64,000 nucleotides of DNA from Aporhodopirellula rubra (GCF_014192335.1 NZ_JACHXU010000032.1:17463-81462), one strand, 5' to 3'. Counted from the stretch's first letter, positions 9,343-21,200 are shown. Notes: a model not told the origin generated them from the letters alone. Numbers and translations: made by a program.

Positions 9343-10848
9343 ATGCGACAGCTGTCCCTTTTTTCGATATTTCTGTTGGCAGGCTGGTTGTCGGCGGCGG
9401 ATTCCAAGCCGAACGTCGTTGTCATTCTTGCCGATGATCTTGGGTACGGCGATGTTCAGTGTTTGAATCCTGAACGTGGGAAGATTGCCACGCCGGCGAT
9501 GGATTCGCTTGCTAGTGAAGGCATGATTTTCACGGATGCTCATTCGGCCTCATCCGTGTGCACGCCGACTCGCTACGCGCTTTTGACGGGCCGCTATAAC
9601 TGGCGGACGCACCTGCAGAAGTCCGTGTTGTATGGATTCGGTGAGCCGTTGATTGATCCAGACCGTTTGACGGTTGCCGGATTCCTCAAACAGCACGGTT
9701 ACAACACAGCGGCGATCGGCAAATGGCATCTCGGTTTGGATTTGCCGAAGACCGACGACACTCCGTTTCGTGGGAACAATCCGCAGAACGTGGATTGGGA
9801 CGGTGTGATCGAGAACGGGCCGGTGGACCGTGGGTTTGATTATTACTTTGGCATTTCAGCGTCGTTGGACATGCCACCGTACATCTACATCGAGAACGAC
9901 CGTTTCGTCGGGAAAGGCACTGCGACAAAAGCGTTCAATCGTCGTGGACCGGCCGAGCCAGATTTTGAGGCGGTCGATGTGTTGCCGATGATTGGTAAGA
10001 AGACCGCGGAGTACATTGCGGCACAGGACGCGTCGACGCCGTTTTTCACATACGTGGCGTTGAACTCGCCGCACACGCCGATTTTGCCATCGGAGGAGTG
10101 GCAGGGGCGCAGCGACATTGGCATCTATGGCGATTTCGTGATGCAAACTGATGCGATCATCGGTGACATTGTGCAGGCGATTGATGATGCGGGTTTTCGA
10201 GAGAACACGTTGGTGATCGTCACGAGCGACAACGGGTGTTCCAAAGCCGCGGGGATTCCGGCGATGCAAAAACAGGGGCACTTCCCGAGTGCTCATTTGC
10301 GTGGTTCGAAGGCGGACTTGTGGGACGGAGGGCATCGCGTGCCGTTCATCGTTCGTTGGCCTCAGGCGGTGAAGCCGGGATCGCGATCGGACCAATTGGT
10401 TTGTCAGACCGATGTGATGGCGACGTGTGCGGACATTCTCGATGTCGAGATTCCCGGCGGGGCAGGGGAGGACAGTGTCAGCTTCCAACCCGCGTTGTCG
10501 GGGCTGCCGGTGCATTCATCCCGTGCGGGCGTGATTCATCACTCGATCGGTGGCTACTTCGCATACCGTCAGGGCAAATGGAAGTTGTTGTTATCGAAGG
10601 CGTCCGGCGGATGGACGTCGCCGACGGAAAAGCAAATGCCGTCGGGCAGTCCTCCCGCGCAGCTCTACGACATGGAAGCCGATCCGGGTGAGACGAACAA
10701 TCTCTACACATCGAACCCAGAAGTCGCTGACGCGTTGCTGCAGCAGTTGACGTCGGATGTTGAGCGAGGTCGGAGTACGGATGGGCCGCCGGCTCAAAAC
10801 GATGTCGATTCCATCCGCATTTGGAAGGGACAGGCTCCGGCCAATTGA
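9343..10848 (+). CDS. Secreted sulfatase (formylglycine type, Cys73)
   Basis: 501 residues with a signal peptide ending near GWLSAADS. Metal ligands appear in VVVILADDLGYGD; the formylglycine signature is VCTPTRYALLTGR with Cys73, which is the Cys-type site matured by a sulfatase-modifying enzyme. AIGKWHLG, VALNSPHTPI, VTSDNGC and GGHRVPFIVRWP follow in the usual order, and the C-terminus has the YDMEADPGETNNL motif. The family removes sulfate esters from carbohydrates in the periplasm. Its position after a GH95 fucosidase suggests a sulfated fucan or a related algal or host glycan. The exact substrate is unknown. Confidence 0.93.
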   Translation: MRQLSLFSIFLLAGWLSAADSKPNVVVILADDLGYGDVQCLNPERGKIATPAMDSLASEGMIFTDAHSASSVCTPTRYALLTGRYNWRTHLQKSVLYGFGEPLIDPDRLTVAGFLKQHGYNTAAIGKWHLGLDLPKTDDTPFRGNNPQNVDWDGVIENGPVDRGFDYYFGISASLDMPPYIYIENDRFVGKGTATKAFNRRGPAEPDFEAVDVLPMIGKKTAEYIAAQDASTPFFTYVALNSPHTPILPSEEWQGRSDIGIYGDFVMQTDAIIGDIVQAIDDAGFRENTLVIVTSDNGCSKAAGIPAMQKQGHFPSAHLRGSKADLWDGGHRVPFIVRWPQAVKPGSRSDQLVCQTDVMATCADILDVEIPGGAGEDSVSFQPALSGLPVHSSRAGVIHHSIGGYFAYRQGKWKLLLSKASGGWTSPTEKQMPSGSPPAQLYDMEADPGETNNLYTSNPEVADALLQQLTSDVERGRSTDGPPAQNDVDSIRIWKGQAPAN

Positions 10849-10868
10849 ACACGTGACAGCGAGTTAAA

Positions 10869-10916
10869 CAGCGTCCCGCCAAGTAAGCGATTACCGGGCG
10901 GGAGCGAGTGACGCTG
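10869..10916. terminator. Imperfect hairpin between convergent sulfatase and coaX
   Basis: cagcgt...cccgcc pairs with ggcggg...acgctg in an interrupted stem between the two converging genes. It has no clear T tract, so a role as a bidirectional terminator is tentative. Confidence 0.4.
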
Positions 10917-10932
10917 CTCGAGCGGAGCCGCG

Positions 10933-11700
10933 TTACTCTTTTAGTGTCGCGAGTGTTCGGCAGACGAGATGCGGGTGATGGTGAACATCAAAGTCTCGGC
11001 ATGACGTGTTTTGTAGCGTCGTGGCGATGAGTTCACTGTCACCGCCGGTCACGACAACATGCTTGGGCGAGCCGTAGAGCCGTACAAGTCGCTCGATGCC
11101 ACCGACGACGCTGGACAGAATTCCCAGCCGGATGGCGGCGGCGGTGTTGGTTCCCGTTTGGGTGGCCGAGTCGTCGCAGGCGGTTTGCCAGTCGAGGTGG
11201 GGCAGGGCGTCGGTGCCCGATGCGAGTGCGGCGGTTTGCATCTCGAGTCCGGGGATGATCGCGCCGCCGCGGTAGGTTCCTTTCTCATCGACCAAATCGA
11301 CTGTCACGGTGGTTCCCGCGTCGACGATGACGAGCGGGAGCGGGTAGGCCGAGGAGGCGCCGAACGCACCGACGAGTCGATCAATGCCGACGCGGTCGGG
11401 ATGATCGGTCGCGACCTCAATGGGAAGATCGACGCGTGTGATCCGGCGGAAGTCGATTCGGCCGTTGTTGATCTGGCTGTTGTCGAGTTGCTGAGTCGCG
11501 TCGATCAGTTCGGATGCGGCGGTGCGGTTCACGCTCGCGACACGCACGTCGAGGCGGCGGTGTTGTTCGGCGAGATCAACGAGCAAACGAGAGGTGTCGG
11601 GAATCGTTTGGCGATTGGCGACGCGGAGGACTTTCACATCATCCTGCGTGTCGATCGCAATTTTGATCGCTGTATTGCCGACGTCGATTCCAACAATCAC
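10933..11700 (-). CDS. coaX: Type III pantothenate kinase
   Basis: 255 residues starting with GTG at 11700, giving [16 protein letters not shown], the ATP-binding start of the CoaX family. [17 protein letters not shown] and [18 protein letters not shown], then [17 protein letters not shown], are all characteristic. Length matches the family (~255). It phosphorylates pantothenate as the first step of coenzyme A synthesis, in the cytoplasm. The start codon overlaps the obg stop by four bases (GTGA), so the two are very likely co-transcribed and translationally coupled. Confidence 0.95.
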   Translation of the reverse strand: MIVGIDVGNTAIKIAIDTQDDVKVLRVANRQTIPDTSRLLVDLAEQHRRLDVRVASVNRTAASELIDATQQLDNSQINNGRIDFRRITRVDLPIEVATDHPDRVGIDRLVGAFGASSAYPLPLVIVDAGTTVTVDLVDEKGTYRGGAIIPGLEMQTAALASGTDALPHLDWQTACDDSATQTGTNTAAAIRLGILSSVVGGIERLVRLYGSPKHVVVTGGDSELIATTLQNTSCRDFDVHHHPHLVCRTLATLKE

Positions 11701-12959
11701 GGATGCTCATCCGGATTGTCATCGTCGCCCGGTTGGGGTGTCGGCTGTGAAGGCGGCGTGGCGAGCGTTCGTCCCATCGGAGATTGTTTTCCCCAGATGG
11801 AAGGAATGTCTCGAGCCTGTTTGTCGTTGGACAATGACGAGGTGGGGCCGGACTTGTGTGGCGGGGTGCGTCGTGACGGTTTGGTTTCCGTCGGCACGTC
11901 GACTTCCCGGATCGGGTTGAGGTCTTCGCCGGCGTCGAGCATTTCTTGTCGTCGACGGGTCACACGCTGCATGATTTCTTCGACGAGATCATGCAAGCCG
12001 ATTTCCGACGCGGCGCTGATCGCGAACAGTTCGCGTTCGTGTTCGACTTTGTTTTCAGCGAAGTGTTGTTGCAAGCGTTCGAAGACTTCGCGATCGGGAT
12101 CGAGTTCACATTTGGTCAGGACAACCAGTTCGTCGCGTTCGCCGAGTTTGGTGTCGTATTGCCTGAGTTCTTCACGGATCGCGGAGTAGTTCTCGATCGG
12201 GTCGGTTCCGTCGACGGGGGTCGGTTCGACGAGGTGGACGAGCAACCCGGCTCTCTCGACGTGCCGTAGGAATTCGTGGCCCAGTCCGAGTCCCTCGCTC
12301 GCGCCTTCGATCAATCCGGGAATGTCGGCGGTCACGAACGATCGTTCTTGATCGACGTCGACGATTCCGAGGTTGGGGAATTTCGTAGTAAACGGATAGT
12401 CGGCGATTTCGGGCCGGGCGCTGGAGATACGAGACAACAGTGTGCTTTTACCCGCGTTTGGTTTTCCGATCAGTCCGACGTCGGCGATCGACTTCAGTTG
12501 CATGATCACGTGGCGGGTTTCGCCGTCGCCGCCGAGGGTTCGTTGCCGCGGGGTTTGGTTGGTTGCCGATTTGAATCGGGCGTTGCCGTGTCCGCCGCGG
12601 CCGCCTCGACAGATCACAAACTCTTCGCCGGGATGGGTGAGGTCTTTGATGACGAAACCGTCGGCGGTGTCGATGATGGAGGTACCGCAGGGCACGTAGA
12701 GACGCATCTCTTCGCCTTTTCGGCCGTGGCGCAGGCTGCCTTCGCCGTGTTTGCCCTTTTCGGCTCGGAAGAATCGGCGGTTGGCGAACATCGCGAGTGA
12801 GTTCACACCCACGCGGGCTTCGAGCACGATGCTGCCGCCTTTGCCGCCATCGCCTCCGTCGGGGCCGCCTCGGGGAACGAATTTTTCGCGACGGAAACTC
12901 ATGCAGCCGTCGCCACCTTTACCAGCGGTGAATTCGACTTCGACGCGATCAATGAACAT
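11697..12959 (-). CDS. obg: Obg/CgtA family ribosome-assembly GTPase
   Basis: 420 residues from ATG 12959; the frame stays open upstream but [18 protein letters not shown] is the standard Obg start. The Gly-rich Obg fold ([18 protein letters not shown]) covers residues 1-~158, followed by the G domain with [12 protein letters not shown] (P-loop), DIPGLIEGA (G3) and TKCELD (G4). The C-terminal tail is rich in Pro and charged residues (about 60 residues after the G domain) and does not resemble the Bacillus OCT domain. Obg acts in 50S assembly and stress control. It heads a two-gene unit with coaX. Confidence 0.95.
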   Translation of the reverse strand: MFIDRVEVEFTAGKGGDGCMSFRREKFVPRGGPDGGDGGKGGSIVLEARVGVNSLAMFANRRFFRAEKGKHGEGSLRHGRKGEEMRLYVPCGTSIIDTADGFVIKDLTHPGEEFVICRGGRGGHGNARFKSATNQTPRQRTLGGDGETRHVIMQLKSIADVGLIGKPNAGKSTLLSRISSARPEIADYPFTTKFPNLGIVDVDQERSFVTADIPGLIEGASEGLGLGHEFLRHVERAGLLVHLVEPTPVDGTDPIENYSAIREELRQYDTKLGERDELVVLTKCELDPDREVFERLQQHFAENKVEHERELFAISAASEIGLHDLVEEIMQRVTRRRQEMLDAGEDLNPIREVDVPTETKPSRRTPPHKSGPTSSLSNDKQARDIPSIWGKQSPMGRTLATPPSQPTPQPGDDDNPDEHP

Positions 12960-13034
12960 GAGGTTGAGAGTGGGGAAAGTGAGAGAGGGCCGCGTTCGAA
13001 AATGAAGCCGCGTGCCGGATGTTGAGCGATTCAA

Positions 13035-13069
13035 TAAAAAGAGGACACGATGAAAACATCATCGCGTCC
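13035..13069 (-). terminator. Rho-independent terminator of gap
   Basis: On the minus strand, about 60 nt after the gap stop codon, GGACGCGATG pairs with CATCGTGTCC (one mismatch) and is followed by CTCTTTTTA. A stem, a short loop and a T tract are in the right order. It separates gap from obg, which should therefore have its own promoter. Confidence 0.75.
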
Positions 13070-13130
13070 CCATTGGTTCTACACAGTACCACAATACTCG
13101 TGAGGCTGTGTTATTGTCGTGTTCTCGGTC

Positions 13131-15159
<2,029 letters not shown>

Positions 15160-15263
15160 TGGTTGGTGCGTTTTGCCTTTTGCTGACTGTTTTGGGGCAG
15201 GTGGTGGGCTCGCGTGCTGTCGCCGAGGAGGCTAGCGAAACTGGTACGCGAGCAGTCTGGTTT

Positions 15264-15291
15264 ATGCTGCACCTCGGACGAGGTGCAGCAT
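15264..15291. terminator. Perfect 12-bp hairpin between convergent genes
   Basis: atgctgcacctc, ggac, gaggtgcagcat: a perfect 12-bp stem with a 4-base loop, placed between a plus-strand and a minus-strand gene end. No T run follows on either strand, so it may be a bidirectional terminator of a weak kind or an mRNA 3' protective stem. Confidence 0.55.
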
Positions 15292-15323
15292 GCATTTGAT
15301 TAACAAGATCAGCAGGAAGAGGA

Positions 15324-18300
15324 TCATCGAGTCACCACCGATCGTGCGCCCACTGCGATCCGCGTCGACGTCTCGGGGCTGATCGCGAGAGCGAGCCATC
15401 CGTCGCGGAGTTCGAGTTGACTAATCGCGAGACCGTTGGTCGCGGGATGTTCGATCAGTTTGGGAGTCGTCAGTGGGATGCTGCGGCCTTCGGCGAGGAT
15501 CTTGTTAAACACCGCTCGAATCGGGATGCGTTGACGCATCGACATGCCTGGTCCGCTGATGCTGAGGTGACCGTCGCGGACGAGTTTGGCGTCGAGTCCG
15601 TCGATCTCGGGGCGATAGGCTGCCCGCACGATGAACCGTCGCAGCGACGGGCCTTCACCTTGCGACAGACTGACGACTCGCAGGGTGAGCCACATTTTGC
15701 CGTTTTCAATTTCGATCGTGACCGGGCGTGTCGATGCGAATTCGATCATCGCTCCGGCGGGCACGTCTTCGGGGAGGGCTTTCGCGTCACGACCGAACAG
15801 TTCCATCGTTTGGGTGTAAAACTGTTCGATGGTTTTGGATTGCCCGGTTGGCATCAAACGTTCCATCGTGTTGTTGATCGCCGATTGATGAACTTGCAAA
15901 CTCATCCAACTGTCGCTCCACGCACGCGGGCGTGGCGTGTTGGACGCGAGTTGCCAATCGCCGGCCAAGCGGTAACGTGCGACCAGACGGCTGCGGGTCG
16001 TTTTCAGATCGATCACTTTGGGGTCGAGGTTCAATCGCCCGAGTGGTCCGAACACGAATTCGTCGAGTCGTGCCTCGGCCGCTTGAGATTTCTCGTTGAG
16101 TTGCGACTGCATCTCGGTGCTGACCTGATCGCGAATTTGGTTCTCGCTGATTTTTTCCGCGGCAGGGCGTGCGTCTTGGAATCGGCTTTCCGCGATACCG
16201 TGGACGAGCGAACCGAGGAGCGGCCATCGTTCGTAACGGCTGCGGATGCCGCGAAGTTGTTGGGATCCCGAAACGTCAACGTGCGTTTGGCCGATGTGAT
16301 AACCGTTGGGGCGGATGATCAGCGGAGTCGTTGCGTTGAAAACGCTGTGCCCGTTGCTGAACACGGAGACGCCCGATTGTCCGCTTTGGCTGCGGGTATT
16401 GACACTGCCGTCGGTTGCGATTGCGAGGCTCCATGTGTCAGGCGACGGTTGCAAACTCAAGCTTAAGTTTGTGTTCACGGTGCTGGTCCCACGGACTTGG
16501 TTGCCCAAGACCGTGGTGTTGATCGGTTCGGTGCGCGGTTCAACGGGAGGTAGCAGCCGATCGATCAAGTCGACCGAGATCGCGGTCCGTACGTTGGCGT
16601 TTCGGTAAGTAACGTCGATGGCTTTGGCCACGCGAGCGGCGTCCGCGTCGTTTGAAAAACGTAACGACTGAAACGCTTCGCTGACTTTGATGGCCGCGAG
16701 GTCGATCGAGTCCGTTTCACCGCGTTCGATGTCTGAGAGCAAGCGAGCGTAATCGATCGGTTGAGCGGTCCAGGTTTGCATGACGGATGCCAACACGTGA
16801 ATCGTGTCACGTTGCAGCCACTCGCGGTGAGCACCGTCCAACGAGTGATGATCCAATCGCGAGAGGAAACGTTGGGCGAGCAACGAACGTGCGTCCGCGT
16901 CGTCGCTGTCGGTTGCCTCGTTGATCTCGTCGAGCAGTAGGAAGTTGTTCCATCCTTCGACGTCGCCGGTTTCGACGAGTTCGTCACGCAACTGTTCGAT
17001 CGTGTTGGTGATGTGATCGCCGATCGCGGGTGTTTTTTCGTGGAAACGGACCAGCGAATAGCCGTTGGTGTTGCCGAAGAGTCGTTCGCCGGGGACCGAT
17101 GTTGCATCTTGGCTGATCGACGACGCGTTCTTGTCATCGGATTGGCGTGCCAATTGCCAGATCGGTCCCCAAACGGCGGCCCGACGCGAAAGAGCGTGCG
17201 ATGCTCTGAGCCATCGGACTTGTTGGTCGCGTGCCGGCACGCGTTCGGCCAACTGCAACCCGGCTTCGGACAACGAGGCGAGTTTTCGAATCAGTTGTCC
17301 GCTGCGGTCATCACCGATTCGCGGTAGTGATCGCAATTGGTCGAGCGTGGTCTCGACGTTGTTGGCCCATCGGCCCATCACCACGGCGGTGGCTTGACGT
17401 TGCAGTGAACTGACCCCGTGGTCGAAATCGATACGTCGATTTCCGTCGGCGATCAGGTCTCGCATCGTGTCACTGGTCGGTCGATTGACCGATGTTAATG
17501 TTGCAATACCGTTGTGACGATCGAGCACGCGATTCATGTCGGCGTCCGACGCAATCAACGCGAGGTCTTGGCAGAGCTGTTTGGGTCGCGGCCATGTCAC
17601 CGGGTTACCGACCAATGTTGCCGGACGCAGTGTCGCCGTTGCCGTTTTGAGGTCGGTGTTGCGGCGAGACTCGATGCGAATGGGTTGGCGACTCGGTTTG
17701 GCCAACACTTCCACGTTCTTCGGGATTAACGATTGAGGAAGGTCGCCGGGATGGAGGCGAGATTGGTCGTTCGTTTTCTCGTTCGTCGTGTTGTGTTCGC
17801 CAATTCCGGGCACGCTTTGGTAAGCAAGTTTCAACTCATTTTCGCCGGTCGTACCGGTGGCGGCTAAGGGATCGTCCACTCCAGGGCCGGGAGTGGCGAG
17901 GATCATCGAATCAGCCGTGGGCGCGGCGTCCGACGGCATGGGTGATGCCGATCCCGAATATCCCGCGAGCTCCGCCACCGGATCCAATACCGGTGCCAAC
18001 AACATCCGAGCGATCACCTGGCTGCTCGCCTCCAGGTCCGCTGGCTCTGACGAGGTTGCGTTCTCGTCCAACATGATCCCCGCCTGGGTGGCACTTTTGT
18101 CGCCTGCCAGGTTTCCCGCCAAACGTTGCGGCATCGCAAGCCCACGCTTGCCCCGATCGGGACGATGGGCGGGTGCAACGTTCTGCAATGATTTCGTCAT
18201 CGAGTCGTCCGCGAGTTCGTCACGTAGCAGCATCCCATGGTGCCGGGATGGACTGTCGGATCGATCACTCGGGCTGATCAGATGGTGCGCGATGCGAACA

Positions 18301-18455
18301 ACACGTGCCAAAGTCGATGAGTCGATCGCAACACCGTGCGATCGGGAAGAATGTGATTGAGCGTCCCAGCAAAGGGGCAAAGTGGTCGCGGCGACGATAG
18401 CTGTTGAGCATATCACCGGCCACAAAATCAGTGCTCGTTTGACGTCCTTGTTCAT
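15324..18455 (-). CDS. Large secreted or membrane-anchored protein of unknown function
   Basis: 1043 residues from ATG 18455 (MNKDVKRALILWPVICSTAI); in-frame ATGs at 18482 and 18533 are alternatives. One hydrophobic N-terminal segment (ALILWPVICSTAIVAATTLPL) serves as signal peptide or anchor. Residues ~50-270 are Ser/Asp-rich and low in complexity. The middle is helical with repeated R and D patches. The last ~350 residues contain beta-rich stretches such as GVSVFSNGHSVFNATTPLI and MWLTLRVVSLSQGEGP. I recognise no catalytic motif or known domain. Some planctomycetes may share this layout. It is alone, with a convergent methyltransferase downstream. Confidence 0.75.
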   Translation of the reverse strand: MNKDVKRALILWPVICSTAIVAATTLPLCWDAQSHSSRSHGVAIDSSTLARVVRIAHHLISPSDRSDSPSRHHGMLLRDELADDSMTKSLQNVAPAHRPDRGKRGLAMPQRLAGNLAGDKSATQAGIMLDENATSSEPADLEASSQVIARMLLAPVLDPVAELAGYSGSASPMPSDAAPTADSMILATPGPGVDDPLAATGTTGENELKLAYQSVPGIGEHNTTNEKTNDQSRLHPGDLPQSLIPKNVEVLAKPSRQPIRIESRRNTDLKTATATLRPATLVGNPVTWPRPKQLCQDLALIASDADMNRVLDRHNGIATLTSVNRPTSDTMRDLIADGNRRIDFDHGVSSLQRQATAVVMGRWANNVETTLDQLRSLPRIGDDRSGQLIRKLASLSEAGLQLAERVPARDQQVRWLRASHALSRRAAVWGPIWQLARQSDDKNASSISQDATSVPGERLFGNTNGYSLVRFHEKTPAIGDHITNTIEQLRDELVETGDVEGWNNFLLLDEINEATDSDDADARSLLAQRFLSRLDHHSLDGAHREWLQRDTIHVLASVMQTWTAQPIDYARLLSDIERGETDSIDLAAIKVSEAFQSLRFSNDADAARVAKAIDVTYRNANVRTAISVDLIDRLLPPVEPRTEPINTTVLGNQVRGTSTVNTNLSLSLQPSPDTWSLAIATDGSVNTRSQSGQSGVSVFSNGHSVFNATTPLIIRPNGYHIGQTHVDVSGSQQLRGIRSRYERWPLLGSLVHGIAESRFQDARPAAEKISENQIRDQVSTEMQSQLNEKSQAAEARLDEFVFGPLGRLNLDPKVIDLKTTRSRLVARYRLAGDWQLASNTPRPRAWSDSWMSLQVHQSAINNTMERLMPTGQSKTIEQFYTQTMELFGRDAKALPEDVPAGAMIEFASTRPVTIEIENGKMWLTLRVVSLSQGEGPSLRRFIVRAAYRPEIDGLDAKLVRDGHLSISGPGMSMRQRIPIRAVFNKILAEGRSIPLTTPKLIEHPATNGLAISQLELRDGWLALAISPETSTRIAVGARSVVTR

Positions 18456-18918
18456 CGTACCAATGCCCGTGGGAGCATCCATTGCAATCGGGGAGGAGGA
18501 GTGGGGCAGTCGTGATTTGCGGAGGTGGTGCATTCATTGCCCTCCGTGGTCAAACACGACTTTGTCGAGACTTGAATGGCTGTCGTGGATCTCACCACAG
18601 CTACCCTGATCCCGAGAGACGACGTGCCCCTTCAACTTTCACTCGTCGTCATGGCAGGTATCGTCGGTAAAGGGCTGAACAAAACAGAATCGATTGCCAC
18701 GCCTGCCCATCACGCACGAACGACGGATTGAGCACGACGAGATGATTAGGAAAAGGTGGCGAAGGCGGACGGAAACGCAGGACGCGCGCATTCAGATCAT
18801 TAGGAATACCTCTGTGGTGTTGCGCCGTGAAACATTGTGAAACTTTGGGGGTTGGCAGGGAGTTGGAAGTGGTGGGGCAGGGCGGCCATCTGTTCTGCGA
18901 TTGGTTGCTCACGCAGGG

Positions 18919-18933
18919 ATCCCGAAGGGATCG
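18919..18933. repeat. Hairpin GATCCC-GAA-GGGATC
   Basis: Perfect 6-bp stem. On the minus strand the loop reads CTTCGG, a C(UUCG)G tetraloop in RNA. It is part of the palindrome cluster. Confidence 0.8.
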
Positions 18934-18944
18934 AAGAGAGTAGC

Positions 18945-18970
18945 CGTAGGTCGCGTAGCGCACCTACGGA
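18945..18970. repeat. Hairpin CCGTAGGT ... ACCTACGG
   Basis: Eight-base-pair perfect stem with a 10-base centre (CGCGTAGCGC) that can pair further. It lies 11 bp from the preceding hairpin in the same cluster. Confidence 0.8.
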
Positions 18971-18993
18971 TGCCGTGCGACGACCGGATATTT

Positions 18994-19054
18994 TCGACCC
19001 CGGATGGGGGCGCAGAATTGCAGCGTGTTGTTCTGCGACCACCTTCGGGGTCGA
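18994..19054. repeat. Imperfect 24-bp-arm inverted repeat
   Basis: The arm at 18994-19017 (tcgaccccggatggggg...) matches the reverse complement of 19031-19054 at about 20 of 24 positions, with a 13-base centre. The mismatches are spread, as in an old but constrained palindrome. Confidence 0.75.
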
Positions 19055-19117
19055 GGTGCGTTCGTTTGAATTGATCCGGCAGTGTTCGCTTTGCTCGACT
19101 GCCGGCTATTGTCTGAA

Positions 19118-19130
19118 ACGCCTTCGGCGT
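19118..19130 (+). repeat. Hairpin ACGCC-TTC-GGCGT
   Basis: Perfect 5-bp stem which, read as RNA from the plus strand, closes a UUCG tetraloop (C-UUCG-G). It belongs to the same palindrome cluster. Confidence 0.65.
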
Positions 19131-19375
19131 ATTGACTCGTGTTGGATAGACGGTTCGCGAAGCCGTAGCGCTGTCGCTCTTCCCGGCGCCGCAGGACCGA
19201 GGTTCTGGTTGCGACTCTTTCGGGGTCGGAGGCCTGAGCCGGGGCTGAGAAGGGCAGGGGAGTTGTTGCCTGCGGGCTTGGTCTCGACCCTCGCGACCTG
19301 CGGGGCAGGTCGGAGGGGAGAAGGATGGAATGCTCGCGTCGGTGGATAAGAGATTCGACGCGGGCGTTGGTTGGC

Positions 19376-20461
19376 TTAGCCGGCGACGCGGAGTTGCGGG
19401 CGAGTGGCTGAGCCGAGGAGTTCACGCAGACGCTCGAACTCTTCGGCGTCGTTAAAGTGGATCGTGATTTTGCCGCGGCTACGTGCCGACGCTTTGATCT
19501 CGACCTTCGTACCGAACACCATCCGCATCTCTTGCTGCATCGCTTCGATGTGCGGCGGGATCGGTTTGCGTTTTTGGCGAGATTTGTTCGTGACCTTCAG
19601 TCCCGTCTCGGCGTCTTCTTCGGCACGCAACAATTCGCCCACTGCGTTCTCGGTCATGCGGACACTCCAGGTTTCCGAAACGATCTTGGTCGCCATCTGC
19701 ATTTGGATTTCTTCCTCACCGATCGGCAGCAAGGCGCGAGCGTGGCCGGCACTGATCTCGCCTGCGGTCAGCATGTCCAAGATCGATTGCGGCAGCTCGA
19801 GCAAACGCATCAGGTTTGCGATCGTGCTTCGGTCGATGCTCAGGCGGCGAGCCAGGTCATCTTGTTTGCATTGGTGCTCGTCGATGTAGCGTTTGAACGA
19901 CATCGCTTTTTCGATCGGGTTGAGGTCCTTGCGTTGCAGGTTCTCGATGATCGCCAATTCAGCGACGAGTCGATCGTCTGCCTCGCGGACTTCCGCCCGG
20001 ATGGTTTTCAGTCCGGCGTGGATGGTCGCCCGCAAGCGACGCTCGCCACTGATCAGTTGGTAATTGCCGTCGACGATGCGAACGAGAACCGGTTGCAATT
20101 GCTGGTGGTTCTTGATGCTCTCGGCGAGCGACGCGATCTCGTCAGGATTGAATTCGCGCCGTGGTTGGAACGGGTTCGCGCCGATTTGATCGATGGGCAG
20201 TTCGAGCGTTTGGACCGACGAGGCGTTCTCGTTGTCGCCGGACGCGGCTGCCTTCTTCGGTTTGCCCGATCCGCCTTCGGCACCGAACGAGCTGCCTTCG
20301 TCGATCGGCATGCCGTCGTCGTCCATCGGTGTACCCAACAATGCGGCGAGACCTTTGCCGAGGCGTCGGTCCTTGCCGCTGCCGGTGCGTGACGCGCCGC
20401 CACGTTGAGATGAGCCTGACGAATTCCCTTGCGAGGATCCCTGGGTCGTTGCACTAGTCAC
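19376..20461 (-). CDS. parB: ParB chromosome-partitioning protein
   Basis: 361 residues from GTG 20461. After a low-complexity Ser/Gln/Gly N-terminus comes KDRRLGKGLAALLG, then a long linker. The ParB/Srx CTP-binding core has LELPIDQIGANPFQPR and LISGERRLRATIHAGL, followed by the helix-turn-helix DDLARRLSIDRSTIANLMRL and ISAGHARALLPI. The C-terminal dimer part has GKITIHFNDAEEFERLREL. ParB loads at parS and spreads as a CTP clamp. The start overlaps the parA stop by eight bases (GTGACTAG), so the pair is an operon. I saw no parS site in the neighbourhood. Confidence 0.95.
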   Translation of the reverse strand: MTSATTQGSSQGNSSGSSQRGGASRTGSGKDRRLGKGLAALLGTPMDDDGMPIDEGSSFGAEGGSGKPKKAAASGDNENASSVQTLELPIDQIGANPFQPRREFNPDEIASLAESIKNHQQLQPVLVRIVDGNYQLISGERRLRATIHAGLKTIRAEVREADDRLVAELAIIENLQRKDLNPIEKAMSFKRYIDEHQCKQDDLARRLSIDRSTIANLMRLLELPQSILDMLTAGEISAGHARALLPIGEEEIQMQMATKIVSETWSVRMTENAVGELLRAEEDAETGLKVTNKSRQKRKPIPPHIEAMQQEMRMVFGTKVEIKASARSRGKITIHFNDAEEFERLRELLGSATRPQLRVAG

Positions 20462-21200
20462 GCTGCAGCACCTCCATGCACAGTTGAGTGTAAGCGAACG
20501 CACCGCGACTGCGCGGTGCGTATTGAAAAACAGTTTGGCCGTGGCTCGGGGCTTCGCACAGAGCGACATCCCGCGGCACGACGTTTTCGAAAACGATGTC
20601 GCCGAAGAAGTCACGGACGTCTTCGTCAATCTCCCGAGTTAGTTCGAGAGACTCGTCATACATGGTCAACAGGATGCCGCCGAACGTGAGTCGTCCGTCG
20701 GTCGCTCCGATGACCTTCTTAATGGTTCCGATCAATTGGGCGACTCCGACCATCGCAAAGTACTCGCACTGAATCGGGATCAGCACTTCGGTGCTCGCCG
20801 TCAATGCGGTTTCGGTCATCGCTCCGGCACTCGGCGGGCAGTCGATGAGGATGTAGTCGTAGTCGTCCATGACACTGTCGAGGTGGGCTCGCAGTTTGGT
20901 CGTGGCGTGTTCGTCCGAGTTCGCCATGACGTCAGCGTCTTGGAATCGCCGACTGCCGGGAAGCAGACTGAGGTTGTCGGTCTCGGTCGTGATCACGGCT
21001 TCGGCCAGCGGTGTGTCGCCGAGCAGGGCGTGATGGGCGGCGGGATCACTGCCGATGGCGCCCGTTGCGTTGCATTGCGGGTCGATGTCGATCAGCAACG
21101 TGCGGTTGCCCGACAGAGCCAGCGCGGCAGAAAGGTTGACTGACGTCGTGGTTTTACCGACGCCCCCTTTCTGATTCACAACGCTGAAGATCCTAGCCAC
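20454..21200 (-). CDS. parA: ParA/Soj chromosome-partitioning ATPase
   Basis: 248 residues from GTG 21200. The deviant Walker A motif is KGGVGKTT in [18 protein letters not shown], with DIDPQCNATGA, then DYILIDCPPSAGAMTE (Walker B) and VVPRDVALCEAPSHGQ. There is no N-terminal helix-turn-helix, so this is the short Soj type that binds DNA non-specifically. It positions replicated origins together with the parB product downstream. A second ParA-like protein is encoded at 54211-55062. Confidence 0.95.
   Translation of the reverse strand: MARIFSVVNQKGGVGKTTTSVNLSAALALSGNRTLLIDIDPQCNATGAIGSDPAAHHALLGDTPLAEAVITTETDNLSLLPGSRRFQDADVMANSDEHATTKLRAHLDSVMDDYDYILIDCPPSAGAMTETALTASTEVLIPIQCEYFAMVGVAQLIGTIKKVIGATDGRLTFGGILLTMYDESLELTREIDEDVRDFFGDIVFENVVPRDVALCEAPSHGQTVFQYAPRSRGAFAYTQLCMEVLQRD

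Larger units (their letters stand above)
18456..19375. other. Gene-free 0.9-kb stretch rich in hairpins
   Basis: No convincing gene: a 170-codon plus frame at 18837-19349 is Arg/Cys/Trp-rich, has no ribosome site and spans several palindromes. Four hairpins are listed separately; two give a C(UUCG)G tetraloop on one strand. The left ~300 bp (18456-18780) is upstream of the large secreted gene and should contain its promoter. The rest looks like a cluster of REP-like intergenic repeats, as are common in this group. Confidence 0.6.

Noticed and set aside
11059..12189. 376-codon plus frame antisense to coaX and obg
   Set aside because: Both minus-strand genes are unambiguous, and the frame is Ser/Gly/Val-rich without motifs.
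15417..16466. 349-codon plus frame opposite the large secreted protein
   Set aside because: Antisense shadow; the minus-strand frame is continuous for more than 1000 codons with a signal sequence.
18837..19349. 170-codon plus frame
   Set aside because: It runs through several perfect hairpins, is rich in Arg, Cys and Trp, and has no ribosome site.
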